From Candidatus Woesearchaeota archaeon (lineage in GTDB: Archaea > Nanobdellota > Nanobdellia > Woesearchaeales > UBA11576), in the NCBI GenBank assembly GCA_016219765.1, contig JACRKM010000138.1:1-13635 (forward strand): a DNA stretch of 13,635 bases, written 5' to 3'. Each line of letters opens with the position of its first letter. The stretch's first letter is position 1. The position numbers and the translations under genes were made by a program. Under the pieces are notes generated by a model. That model saw nothing but the letters and a program-made list of their open reading frames with translations, was not told the origin of the DNA and searched no databases. This document shows, one piece after another, positions 1-7,752 of the stretch.

Positions 1-2
1 CA

Positions 3-1940
3 GACATGAAGCCCGTAGTGGCAGCGTACTTCGAAGCAGGAGGATGTCCTGGATCTAATCCGACCGTTGTTCCTTGGTCTGCTGCATTTATTTCGTGGGT
101 GGCAAAGCAGGCAGGAATTTCTGATTTTCCAGTTAATTGCGCGCACACGCAGTACTTTAGTAAGATTCAAAAAAATCCAGGAACGTGCACAGCGCATCCG
201 ATGAGTGAAAAAAACAGCATTGAAGTTGGGGACATTATCTGCGCATGCCGGCATGACGCGCAACGTGATGCTGGAAGTGCAAGTTGTAGTATTGATTATA
301 ATAACGTGTATGGTCTAAGCCACTGCGATATTGTTGTGAACAAGGAACCTCTTAATGCGATCGGCGGAAACGTCAATAATAATGTTGACCTCAAAAAGAA
401 TATTGACATCAATGATAACAAGTATTTTGGTTTTCTCTCTTGTGGCCCGCAGGGACAGCTTCCAGGCGCGCCGTCAACAATTCTGGCCAGTGCGCCGGCA
501 GCACCAACAGGCCCAAAATGCCCTGCGGGTTCAATCGCGATCATTGGCGATTCAATAACGGTCGGTCTCGGAGGCCGTAACACATATCCCGCAATGCTTG
601 AAGATAGGCTTAAAGAGGCATGTCCGAGTGCGAAAGTGCAAAGCGAGGATGGCGACGCTTCGACAACACAGGGCATTCCTAAAGGAGGTCAGCTGCACGA
701 CAAGTACGCATATGTCGGCAAACACGTCACTACAATGAAGGCGGATTTTGATGCTGTTCTCGCAGGAGGGCATAGCGATGTCATCATCATGGGTGGTGTG
801 AATGATCTTTCGGGAAGTGCGAGCGCTCAAAAAATTCAAGCGGATCTCGCGGATATGTATGCTCGTGCAAAAGCAAAGGGACTGAGGGTCGTCGCAGTCA
901 CGACAACGCCATGGAAGGGGTACGGGACTGGAACGAGTGTAGGCTGGACGGAAAAAAAATATGATGAACAGCAAGAACTCAACAAGTGGATTCTTTCAAA
1001 GCCTGCAAGCGTTGATGTCGCTGTCGATGTCTTTGCAGCGCTTGATGATCCGCAAAATCCCGGCGCAATGAGGCCTGACGCGGGAAGTGTTGATAAGATT
1101 CATCCAGGGATTGTCGGATTGCACGTGATCGCCGATGCAATTTTTGCTGCAGCGTACGCGCAAGAAACCGCGCCTGCAGTTCCAGGTGCACCGGCGGTTG
1201 TTGCACCATCTGTGAAGCCGCAGTGTGTTCCGGCACCGCTTTCTTCCATTTATGATTTCATAGTTGTTTCGCAAAGCGGCGTTACTAATGTGCTTGGGAT
1301 TGCTCGCCAGAATCTTGCTGTAGGCATTACGCGCAAAGAACCAGTCGCGCCGCCAGCACTAAGCGCGCAGGCCACTCCAACATCTGGCGTACCGTCAGGA
1401 ACGACTCTGGCAGCGCCTGGTCAGGCCGTGTCTGGTACATGTAATCCTATACCACGAACAGTTGCTTTCAACACTGAAAAATACAAAGCATTGTATGGTT
1501 CTTCTGAACAAAGCGTGTCCTCGCAGTTAGAAACCATTACATTCAGAGGAAAGAAAGTTGCTGTTCACAGTAAGATCAAGAATCTTTTCCCTTGCATAGA
1601 AGCAGAGATAGAGAAGTGTCCTGAAGGTAAAGCGTATGAAGTCCGGATGATCGGAGCGTTCAAATGGCGCCCGATAAAAGGCAAGGAGAACGAGCCAGAG
1701 CGATTAAGCATGCATTCGTTTGCGACGGCAATCGACATTAATTGGGACGCAAATCCGCTGAGGGACGACGGCATCCTGCAAACCGACATACCGAAATGTT
1801 TTGTTGATGCATTCAAGAAGTTCGGCTTTAGTTGGGGCGGGAACTGGGGCAGCCGTAAGGACGCGATGCATTTTGAGTTCCACGGGGATCCCGCAGTAAT
1901 TGGTGCGCCTACGGCCGCATCGAAATTAGTTTACACATGA
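3..1940 (+). CDS. Multidomain hydrolase: DUF2272-like + SGNH esterase + M15/VanY-like peptidase (5' partial)
   Basis: The frame is open to the left edge. The first ATG, at 6, falls inside a domain, so the N-terminus is probably missing. Numbering from that Met: residues 20-130 resemble DUF2272 (PWSAAFISWV at 23-32). Residues 174-385 are an SGNH/GDSL hydrolase: GDS at 181-183 holds the nucleophile S183, GGVND at 263-267 is block III, and D363 and H366 form the DxxH block. Pro/Ala linkers follow. Residues 475-640 are an M15 D-Ala-D-Ala carboxypeptidase/VanY-like domain with zinc ligands H570, D577 and H622, the last in DAMHFE. In bacteria these domains act on cell-wall peptides or deacylate glycans; this combination in one chain is unusual. 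Many cysteines suggest an extracellular protein; any signal peptide would lie upstream of the window. It precedes two further envelope genes, 47 bp and about 1.5 kb downstream. Domain calls are by motif; SGNH and M15 are firm, DUF2272 is moderate. Confidence 0.85.
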   Translation, partial: DMKPVVAAYFEAGGCPGSNPTVVPWSAAFISWVAKQAGISDFPVNCAHTQYFSKIQKNPGTCTAHPMSEKNSIEVGDIICACRHDAQRDAGSASCSIDYNNVYGLSHCDIVVNKEPLNAIGGNVNNNVDLKKNIDINDNKYFGFLSCGPQGQLPGAPSTILASAPAAPTGPKCPAGSIAIIGDSITVGLGGRNTYPAMLEDRLKEACPSAKVQSEDGDASTTQGIPKGGQLHDKYAYVGKHVTTMKADFDAVLAGGHSDVIIMGGVNDLSGSASAQKIQADLADMYARAKAKGLRVVAVTTTPWKGYGTGTSVGWTEKKYDEQQELNKWILSKPASVDVAVDVFAALDDPQNPGAMRPDAGSVDKIHPGIVGLHVIADAIFAAAYAQETAPAVPGAPAVVAPSVKPQCVPAPLSSIYDFIVVSQSGVTNVLGIARQNLAVGITRKEPVAPPALSAQATPTSGVPSGTTLAAPGQAVSGTCNPIPRTVAFNTEKYKALYGSSEQSVSSQLETITFRGKKVAVHSKIKNLFPCIEAEIEKCPEGKAYEVRMIGAFKWRPIKGKENEPERLSMHSFATAIDINWDANPLRDDGILQTDIPKCFVDAFKKFGFSWGGNWGSRKDAMHFEFHGDPAVIGAPTAASKLVYT

Positions 1941-1948
1941 AAACGGGT

Positions 1949-1990
1949 ATAATAGAACACGCATAATAGAACAGGTATAAGAAGCAAATG
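1949..1990 (+). repeat. Imperfect 14-bp tandem repeat, three units
   Basis: Units at 1949-1962, 1963-1976 and 1977-1990 share the core ATAATAGAACA (first two) or a degenerate form (third). They fill the spacer between the hydrolase stop and the next start. They look like slippage products and leave no recognisable Shine-Dalgarno before the 1988 ATG. The TATAAT-like cores could also act as weak AT-rich promoter sequence, but this is not supported further. Confidence 0.5.
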
Positions 1991-3400
1991 ACGTCGACTG
2001 ATTCAAGAAGAAAAACGTGGATACAATTTATGTTCCTAATACTTCTTAGTGTTATCTTGATAGGGATATTTTCAAGTGTTGTCCTTGGCACTAATTACCT
2101 TACATTTAAAGTTGCAAAATCAGGAGAGGCTTTTGTATGGGGTGACCTTAAGCTGGTAGAAGATATTCTTCCGTATGAACAAACCATCCTTTCAGAATCG
2201 GCTGGCGACGTTGTTGGCGAGGCACGCTTCGTGGATTCTGCAGGAAAATCTATTTGGTCGGTTGTCTTGCGTGAGGGTGAAGTAGCTGTGCCTTTTGATG
2301 ATCGTATGCTTGCGGTTCAGTTCTTTCAAAATGGTGGCCTTGTCCAGGATGTGCCATTGAGCTTCTGTGATTTTGATGGGATGTGCGAGCCATGTACGCA
2401 ACAAAGTTGTTCTCTCAGTGAGAATACGGTGACATGCAGTGATTGCCCATCGGGGGTTTTTGATGCTTATTGTGACCTGCGCAGCGATGGAATCTGCGAT
2501 CCTGACTGTGAAGATCAGTTGGATAAGGATTGTCCGACATGCGCTCCAAACTGTGTTGATCAAATTTCAGGAAAAATCAAGTTATATTGCGCTGATCGCG
2601 GTGGCCGATTATGCTATTTTGACGAGGGTTGTTTTGGGACCAGCGTCAAGACTTTGGACTCGCAAGGCACATGCTGCATTGGCGAGTGTGGTGATCCAGG
2701 GTCGCTAGCTGAGTGGTATTTTGCACAGGACGTGTTTCCCCAATACGTGTCGAAGTTACCAGTTCTTCGCACAGCGGATGAGGAAGAAGGCTCGCTCACG
2801 AAGTTTCTCGATGAGCAAGGAAATCCGATCATGATGTACGTCCCGGATGAGTATGAAGTATCTTATACGGAAAGCGAGTTACACGCACCGGAACACGCAC
2901 CGGATACCTCAGCGGCGCCAACCGCAAACATTACAGGTCAATTAGTAGCCAATCAGCGTGAACAGGAGTTTTTAGCAGCGGTACAGTTTGAGGTTGGCAA
3001 GGAATCTATTCGCAGCTACGTCGATGCAAACATTGGGCGACAGATGAAGCAGGACGAGCGTGAAAAATTGTTTGAGCGATTGCGCGGCTTTATTCTGGTC
3101 TCGTTTGTGCTCGTTCTATTTGGAACGATGTTGGTCTGTTCGCTCATAGTTTGGTTGTTTAGACGCAGGGTGCAAGAGGTTGCCCGATCAGGAGAAACAG
3201 CTCAGTTTACGCGACCGATGTTAGTTGAGTCTGTCGAAGATCGTGTGTTTCAGATTATAGTAGATCTTCGTAGGAAAGGGTATTCGCATGAACAGTTGCA
3301 GCAATGGTTGAAGCAGCAGGGTTACATGCCTGAAATCGTTGAAAAGCAAATTGCAAAGAGCATGGAGCAGGAGCGCGTATTTGGCGGCGCGAAGAGCTGA
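1988..3400 (+). CDS. Two-TM cysteine-rich surface protein, unknown function
   Basis: I do not recognise a named family. Residues about 12-34 form a hydrophobic signal-anchor. The ectodomain has a dense cysteine region at about 130-235, with spacing such as CEPC, CDPDC and CPTCAPNC typical of disulfide-stabilised or metal-binding extracellular modules. A second TM lies at about 367-391. A positively charged tail follows, with a predicted helical segment (about 415-455) that resembles a short helix-turn-helix or UBA-like fold. Expected topology is N-in, a large exterior domain, and a C-terminal cytoplasmic tail. It lies 47 bp after the multidomain hydrolase and 14 bp before the transglycosylase-like gene, so the three are probably co-transcribed. 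It could be a membrane scaffold or receptor for its secreted neighbours (inference). A later in-frame ATG at 2033 is possible, but would leave less charge before the first TM. Confidence 0.75.
   Translation: MTSTDSRRKTWIQFMFLILLSVILIGIFSSVVLGTNYLTFKVAKSGEAFVWGDLKLVEDILPYEQTILSESAGDVVGEARFVDSAGKSIWSVVLREGEVAVPFDDRMLAVQFFQNGGLVQDVPLSFCDFDGMCEPCTQQSCSLSENTVTCSDCPSGVFDAYCDLRSDGICDPDCEDQLDKDCPTCAPNCVDQISGKIKLYCADRGGRLCYFDEGCFGTSVKTLDSQGTCCIGECGDPGSLAEWYFAQDVFPQYVSKLPVLRTADEEEGSLTKFLDEQGNPIMMYVPDEYEVSYTESELHAPEHAPDTSAAPTANITGQLVANQREQEFLAAVQFEVGKESIRSYVDANIGRQMKQDEREKLFERLRGFILVSFVLVLFGTMLVCSLIVWLFRRRVQEVARSGETAQFTRPMLVESVEDRVFQIIVDLRRKGYSHEQLQQWLKQQGYMPEIVEKQIAKSMEQERVFGGAKS
2881..2904 (+). repeat. 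Perfect 12-bp in-frame tandem duplication
   Basis: ACACGCACCGGA occurs twice head to tail at 2881-2892 and 2893-2904. It produces the repeated residues HAPE-HAPD in the linker between the cysteine-rich domain and the second TM. In-frame duplication in a flexible linker is consistent with recent replication slippage. Confidence 0.85.
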
Positions 3401-3414
3401 TTAGGCGGATAAAA

Positions 3415-6201
3415 ATGTCTCATGAATCGATTAAATTAATTCATATTAAATCAAAAAAGAAAGCAAGGCAGCGCACGCTGCTAAGTATTTCTCTTCTAGT
3501 GGCCATTGTTTTCATTGTTTTGCTCTATGTAACTTTTGTGCTTGCGAAGGCAGAGAATGTTTCGAAGGAAATTTCAAAGGAGTCGTCATCTGCAAATCCG
3601 CCAGCAGCTTCAGAAGGGTCAAAGGCTTCTGTAGGATTGCTTGCGCAATGTGTTGGAGCTGATATCACAAAGTTAGTTACGCACCCCCAGTATAAGAATT
3701 GCGCCCGGTTTGCCAAAGAGATAGAACAGTATGCCCCAAAGAACGATCTGTTTGCAGAAGGGCTCGACCTTGTGCAGATTTTTACTGTCGGGTTCCTTGA
3801 GTCTGGCTGTCGTTTGGGTGCAGAAATGAACGCTGCAGGACAGTCTGGCGACGGGGGTTTTTTTCAGGTAGATAATCCCTGCTTGTTTAAGAAATCCTGT
3901 CCAGAGCCGGGCCAGCAGTTTGATGAGGGGACGAAAGAACTTGCAGGAAAAGTTCGCAAAGTTAAGAGTGCCGGTTTTTCTGGCCGCAATGCAAATCTGA
4001 TGTACCTGCTCTCGTATAATCGCGGCGAAGCAGTTATCGATGAAATAAAAGAACGAATGAATAAGGGAATGGGCATTGTTGAAGCTGCGCAAGACGCGTG
4101 CGCAATGTACTACGGATATCCTGATGGAAAGTGCGGCAAACTCAAGTGCCCCAATTCAAAGCAGTTTCATTGTAATCCCGAAGCAACGCAACTATGCGAT
4201 TTTAACTTCTACTGTGGTGTAAAATATCCTGACATCGGAATTCATTACGCTGATAAGGGCTGGAAGGTATTTGAAAGCATGTGTTCAGCGGCAGGCGGGA
4301 CAATCAAGGAAGATCAGGGGCCCCCCGCAGGCGCCCCGATTCTAAAAGGAGAGGAGGCCTCGTCGACAGTGGCCACCGCAAAACGAAAGCACCCGCTCTT
4401 TTCCGTGCCATACTCGATCAACCCGTCATTTAGGGCATCGATTCCTTTTGATTTTCGTATTTATAATACGATTGCACAGCAGATGAAGAAACTCAATTTG
4501 TGCGGCGCTGATATTGCGTGTGTTGTTGCAAATGCAACGCTCTTTGAAGCAGAATCGCAAGGAGCGCTTGACTGGATGGTTAAGTTTGCGGGTGCGATTG
4601 TCACTAAGGAAACAGCGGGCCCGTTTGCCGGAAAATCTGAAATCGTGAAGTGGGAGGCATTCTGTGAGCCGGAAAAGCAGAATATCGTGAATTCGCTTGC
4701 GGAAGGGATTGATGCATGCGCATCCTCACCGGATGTTGACTGCGTGTGCCCGTACACGTACCCGATTGTTCCCGTAGCCGATCGTGTGACGTTCGGCAGT
4801 ATGCTCAGGAGCGGTCTCACATTGGGATTGATGCCTTCCACCACAAAGGAGCCCGATGTTGAGTGGAAGAAACGACAAATCGCGGTGAAATTCACTCAAT
4901 CGCCCGCGTCATCGACGACGTTAATACTCGAAGAACCGAAGGAAAGTACAGTAAAATCTCAGACAATTCCAGGAGTTGCGGCCACTGTCGACATGCCGTC
5001 ATTGTCGACTGTTGATGTGCTTCTTGCTGTAGTAGGCTTGGCTGATGCTCCATCCTCAGATAAGTTTGTGTACACCCCGGAGTTTGAATCCACAACTGCA
5101 GGAATCTATAAGGCGGATCCAAACCAGTTGACTTTATATTATGATCTGGCAGATGCCCCGTCACAAAATGAATGCAGCATATTTCGCAAGTTTGTCAAGT
5201 TTTGTGTCAAGCAAGAATCGACATTTATCGCTTATGACGCAGGCACGGGCGATGTCGGTGATCAAAAGGTTGTAGTGAAGTTTGCATACTTTCTCGCACC
5301 ACCCATAAAAGACGTAAAAGCCATAGGGGTGTATGATGCGAAGAAGGCGCAAGGAGCGGTGCTGTTGGCGTGGGACGCGCTCGAAGGCATCGATGTGCGT
5401 AAGTATACTGTTTATTATAGCGCCGATGCTGGCGCGAAGGCTGCTGTGAAAGGCAAGAGCACTGAAGAGATCGATGCAGACCCAAAAATACTGGATTTGT
5501 TAACTAAAATTGAAATCGAATCGGCGCAAGCTTCAGAAATCGCGTCATTTGATTTTTCGCAGGAGCCAGAATGCATTCCCCAGGGCCAGACGTGTGCTGT
5601 GAATTACTTATCGGACATCTTGCTGCTTCCGATTTCTCTAGAGCATAATAAATTGTATTACCTGCCGCAGTCGACTCCAAAGAAATACGTATACCTTTTA
5701 GATGGGTTAGAGGATGAGACTCGGTACTTCTTTGCTGTAACCGCAACGGATGCTGAAGATCAGGAAAGCCAAACGCCTACTGCTGCTGCAGATGAGCAGG
5801 TCCAGTCACCTCACGATGATGCTCCTCCCGCGCTTGCCGAGTTTAGCGTGATTGGTGATCCGGCAACAAGTCTGACGTTCTCTATAACACCGGTGACAAA
5901 GAACATCGATGGCTCTGAGCTTTCAGACCCTTCAGAAGTATTCCAGTACAAGATCTACTGTTTCAGAGAGGACGAGGGAGTTTATGATTTATCGATGAAA
6001 GTTCCATTTAAAACAGAAGTTGTCGTGAGCAGCATCGATGGGGCATCCCAGGAAGTGAAGACAGAAGCGATTCCTAAATCTTGCATGGAAAACGCCGAAA
6101 CGAAGCAGTCAGTAAATCCAGTTTTTGCCGTGACGACTGTTGACAATAATGGGAATGAGTATCGCGGAGCACTTGACACGAGTTCAGTACATGGTTTATA
6201 A
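3415..6201 (+). CDS. Membrane-anchored lysozyme/lytic-transglycosylase-like protein with FN3-like domains
   Basis: 928 residues. A lysine/arginine-rich N-terminus precedes one TM at about 21-44, so the bulk should be extracellular. Residues about 95-235 carry the marks of an SLT/goose-lysozyme fold: FLESGC with candidate catalytic E129, a GGFFQV block at 147-152 matching the usual G-(L/F)-(M/F)-Q-(I/V) motif, and SYNRG at 200-204 matching the A/S-YN-G motif. A cysteine-rich stretch follows to about 290, then an unrecognised cysteine-containing domain (about 325-465). An FN3-like domain spans about 630-785 (KYTVYYSADAG ... TRYFFAVTATD), and a second probable FN3-like domain spans about 805-925. 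The predicted activity is cleavage of the glycan strand of murein or a related polymer. It lies 14 bp after the cysteine-rich gene; AGGCGG upstream is a weak ribosome binding site. The enzyme class is moderately sure; the substrate in an archaeon is unknown. Confidence 0.8.
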   Translation: MSHESIKLIHIKSKKKARQRTLLSISLLVAIVFIVLLYVTFVLAKAENVSKEISKESSSANPPAASEGSKASVGLLAQCVGADITKLVTHPQYKNCARFAKEIEQYAPKNDLFAEGLDLVQIFTVGFLESGCRLGAEMNAAGQSGDGGFFQVDNPCLFKKSCPEPGQQFDEGTKELAGKVRKVKSAGFSGRNANLMYLLSYNRGEAVIDEIKERMNKGMGIVEAAQDACAMYYGYPDGKCGKLKCPNSKQFHCNPEATQLCDFNFYCGVKYPDIGIHYADKGWKVFESMCSAAGGTIKEDQGPPAGAPILKGEEASSTVATAKRKHPLFSVPYSINPSFRASIPFDFRIYNTIAQQMKKLNLCGADIACVVANATLFEAESQGALDWMVKFAGAIVTKETAGPFAGKSEIVKWEAFCEPEKQNIVNSLAEGIDACASSPDVDCVCPYTYPIVPVADRVTFGSMLRSGLTLGLMPSTTKEPDVEWKKRQIAVKFTQSPASSTTLILEEPKESTVKSQTIPGVAATVDMPSLSTVDVLLAVVGLADAPSSDKFVYTPEFESTTAGIYKADPNQLTLYYDLADAPSQNECSIFRKFVKFCVKQESTFIAYDAGTGDVGDQKVVVKFAYFLAPPIKDVKAIGVYDAKKAQGAVLLAWDALEGIDVRKYTVYYSADAGAKAAVKGKSTEEIDADPKILDLLTKIEIESAQASEIASFDFSQEPECIPQGQTCAVNYLSDILLLPISLEHNKLYYLPQSTPKKYVYLLDGLEDETRYFFAVTATDAEDQESQTPTAAADEQVQSPHDDAPPALAEFSVIGDPATSLTFSITPVTKNIDGSELSDPSEVFQYKIYCFREDEGVYDLSMKVPFKTEVVVSSIDGASQEVKTEAIPKSCMENAETKQSVNPVFAVTTVDNNGNEYRGALDTSSVHGL

Positions 6202-6222
6202 TGTTCAGTTTAATGTTCAGTT
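6199..6222 (+). repeat. Perfect 12-bp tandem duplication at the stop codon
   Basis: TAATGTTCAGTT occurs twice head to tail (6199-6210, 6211-6222). The first TAA is the stop codon of the transglycosylase-like gene, and the duplication supplies a second TAA in the same frame. Confidence 0.85.
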
Positions 6223-6237
6223 ATTAGGATGGCTCAC

Positions 6238-6246
6238 TTCTTTTTT
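6238..6246 (+). terminator. T-rich archaeal-type terminator
   Basis: TTCTTTTTT lies about 37 bp after the stop of the envelope cluster, with no requirement for a hairpin. A small hairpin (CCGAT/ATCGG, 6252-6266) follows it. Short, so only modest confidence. Confidence 0.4.
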
Positions 6247-6264
6247 ATACACCGATAAGAAATC

Positions 6265-6633
6265 GGGGTTGGTGCGAAAATAATTACTATTACTTATCTT
6301 GCCGCCGCCACCGCGATGCTCGACGCATCGCTCACTCACCGCCACGCCGGGCTCGTGATATTGCTGTGCTCATGGATGACCGACTTCCCCATAAGGGAGT
6401 GCCTCCCTTATCAACCCACCTCGCAGTATTTCGCTTCGCTCAATACTACTCAATGTTCGTCGTCCGATTGAAGCGAAGCGGAAATCGGACTTGAGATCGA
6501 GTGCCAGCGGATCGATGGCCGCTGTGGGGCTTCCCCCTTGTCGGTGTGAATGAATAATTGTCTATCTCTCGCGAAAAGGCGGTGGCGGTGAGCGTGACGG
6601 CGGCGAAGCAAGGGAATTTCGCACCAACCCCCT
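6265..6633 (+). repeat. Hairpin-rich intergenic repeat, copy A, with 15-bp terminal inverted repeats
   Basis: This 369-bp block has no convincing ORF. GGGGTTGGTGCGAAA at 6265-6279 is perfectly inverted at 6617-6631, and AGAAATC sits directly outside both ends (6258-6264, 6634-6640). Inside are two nested long-range arms: CGCCGCC 6303-6309 with GGCGGCG 6599-6605, and 6335-6348 with 6578-6592. Local hairpins are GCGATGC/GCATCGC (6313-6331), ATAAGGGAG/CTCCCTTAT (6391-6411), AGTATT/AATACT (6425-6447), GTCCGATT/AATCGGAC (6462-6490), CAGCGG/CCGCTG (6505-6524) and GGGG/CCCC (6526-6536). The interior matches copy B near the right edge in reverse orientation, with identical stretches of 28 and 43 bases. 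It could be a MITE/REP-like non-autonomous element or a structured RNA. Confidence 0.85.
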
Positions 6634-6647
6634 AGAAATCCAAAAGC

Positions 6648-6655
6648 TTAAAAAG
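6648..6655 (+). promoter_or_regulatory. TATA-like box for the rpa operon
   Basis: TTAAAAAG lies 42 bp before the rpa ATG, so a start of transcription near 6677 would give a leader of about 20 nt. It sits just outside the right end of repeat A. A ribosome binding site (AAGGGGTGA, 6684-6692) follows, 4 nt before the ATG. Confidence 0.45.
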
Positions 6656-6696
6656 AATATGTATATCGGTGGTGCAAAGTGTGAAGGGGTGACAGC

Positions 6697-7752
6697 ATGA
6701 AACTTTCCTTTGATGAAATGGTTGTGAAGATCAAGGAGAAGACTGGGCTTTCTGATGAGCAGATTTTGAATCGCATTCATAAAAAATCAGAGGAGCTCGT
6801 AGGACTTGTTTCGAAAGAAGGTGCAGCGCACATTATTGCAAACGAGTTAGGCGTTGATCTTCTCCAGGACATGCATGGCGCTTGCCTCATTAAGGATATC
6901 AAGGACATCGCCGCTGGTATGCGTTCAGTTGATGTGGTTGGAAAAGTCCAGGCGATCTATGAAGTGAGGGAGTTTCAGTCGCAGAAAGGCTCTGGAAAGG
7001 TTGGCTCGTTTCTTCTTGCGGATAAGACCGGTGTGATTCGCACAACATGTTGGAATGCCAAGACCGACGACTTGAAAAGAGTGAATGTCGGTGATGTTGT
7101 TGCGGTGAAAAATGTCTATGCTCGTGAGAACAATGGCCGTGTAGAGATCCATGTCAATGACCGTAGCGGCTTGGAAGTGAATCCTGAAGGAGTTATTGTA
7201 GAGTTGCCCGTTTCCCCAAACCCACAAGGGTTTCAAAGCGCATCATCATTGGCAGTTCGCAAACGTCTTGCAGACATCACCTCTGACGACTTGTTTGTGG
7301 AGGTGGTAGGGACGGTTGTGCAGGTGTTTGATCCTCATTTTTTTGAAATTTGCCCGCAATGCAATAAGCGTGCGAGGCCCCGTCAAGAGACCTTTGCATG
7401 CGATGAACACGGGACAGTCGCTCCAGCATATTCGTGCGTGTTGAATCTTGTTCTTGATGACGGTTCTGACAACATTCGTGCGGTCTTTTTTCGGGAGCAG
7501 GCAGCGGTTGTGCTCGGGAAGTCAGTCGATGATCTTATGCTAACGAGAGCCTCTCGTGACGCGCTTGATGCGCTTAAGGGAGAATTGATGGGGCAGATGT
7601 TGAAGGTCTCTGCGAAGGTTTCCAAGAATCATATGTTTAACCGGTTGGAGCTTGTTGCGCGAACAGTTGTGCGTGATCCCGATCCTGACGAGGAGCTTCG
7701 ATTTTTACAAGAGCGCAAGCAAGCATCGCAGATAACACCATCACAGATGTGA
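6697..7752 (+). CDS. rpa: Archaeal replication protein A, OB-fold ssDNA-binding protein with zinc finger
   Basis: 351 residues. It binds and protects single-stranded DNA in replication, recombination and repair. After an N-terminal helical region (1-70), a first OB fold spans about 78-165 (VDVVGKVQAIYEV ... GSFLLADKTGVIRTTCW ... GDVVAVKNVYAR), the classic RPA70-like pattern. A second OB fold from about 198 contains a zinc finger with ligands C219, C222, C235 and H238 (CPQC and CDEH), as in archaeal RPA41-type proteins. The C-terminus is charged. The start is supported by GGGGTGA 4 nt upstream. Its stop overlaps the next start (GTGA). Its 5' side abuts repeat A. RadA, its functional partner in strand exchange, is encoded about 2.2 kb downstream. 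Confident family call; subfamily less sure. Confidence 0.93.
   Translation: MKLSFDEMVVKIKEKTGLSDEQILNRIHKKSEELVGLVSKEGAAHIIANELGVDLLQDMHGACLIKDIKDIAAGMRSVDVVGKVQAIYEVREFQSQKGSGKVGSFLLADKTGVIRTTCWNAKTDDLKRVNVGDVVAVKNVYARENNGRVEIHVNDRSGLEVNPEGVIVELPVSPNPQGFQSASSLAVRKRLADITSDDLFVEVVGTVVQVFDPHFFEICPQCNKRARPRQETFACDEHGTVAPAYSCVLNLVLDDGSDNIRAVFFREQAAVVLGKSVDDLMLTRASRDALDALKGELMGQMLKVSAKVSKNHMFNRLELVARTVVRDPDPDEELRFLQERKQASQITPSQM

Noticed and set aside
552..1274. Minus-strand ORFs of 85-140 codons opposite the SGNH domain
   Set aside because: They have no recognisable protein pattern or ribosome binding site, and lie opposite a clear multidomain hydrolase.
6265..6633. CRISPR array
   Set aside because: The repeated units are palindromes of different sequence at uneven spacing, not one direct repeat with uniform spacers, and no cas gene is nearby.
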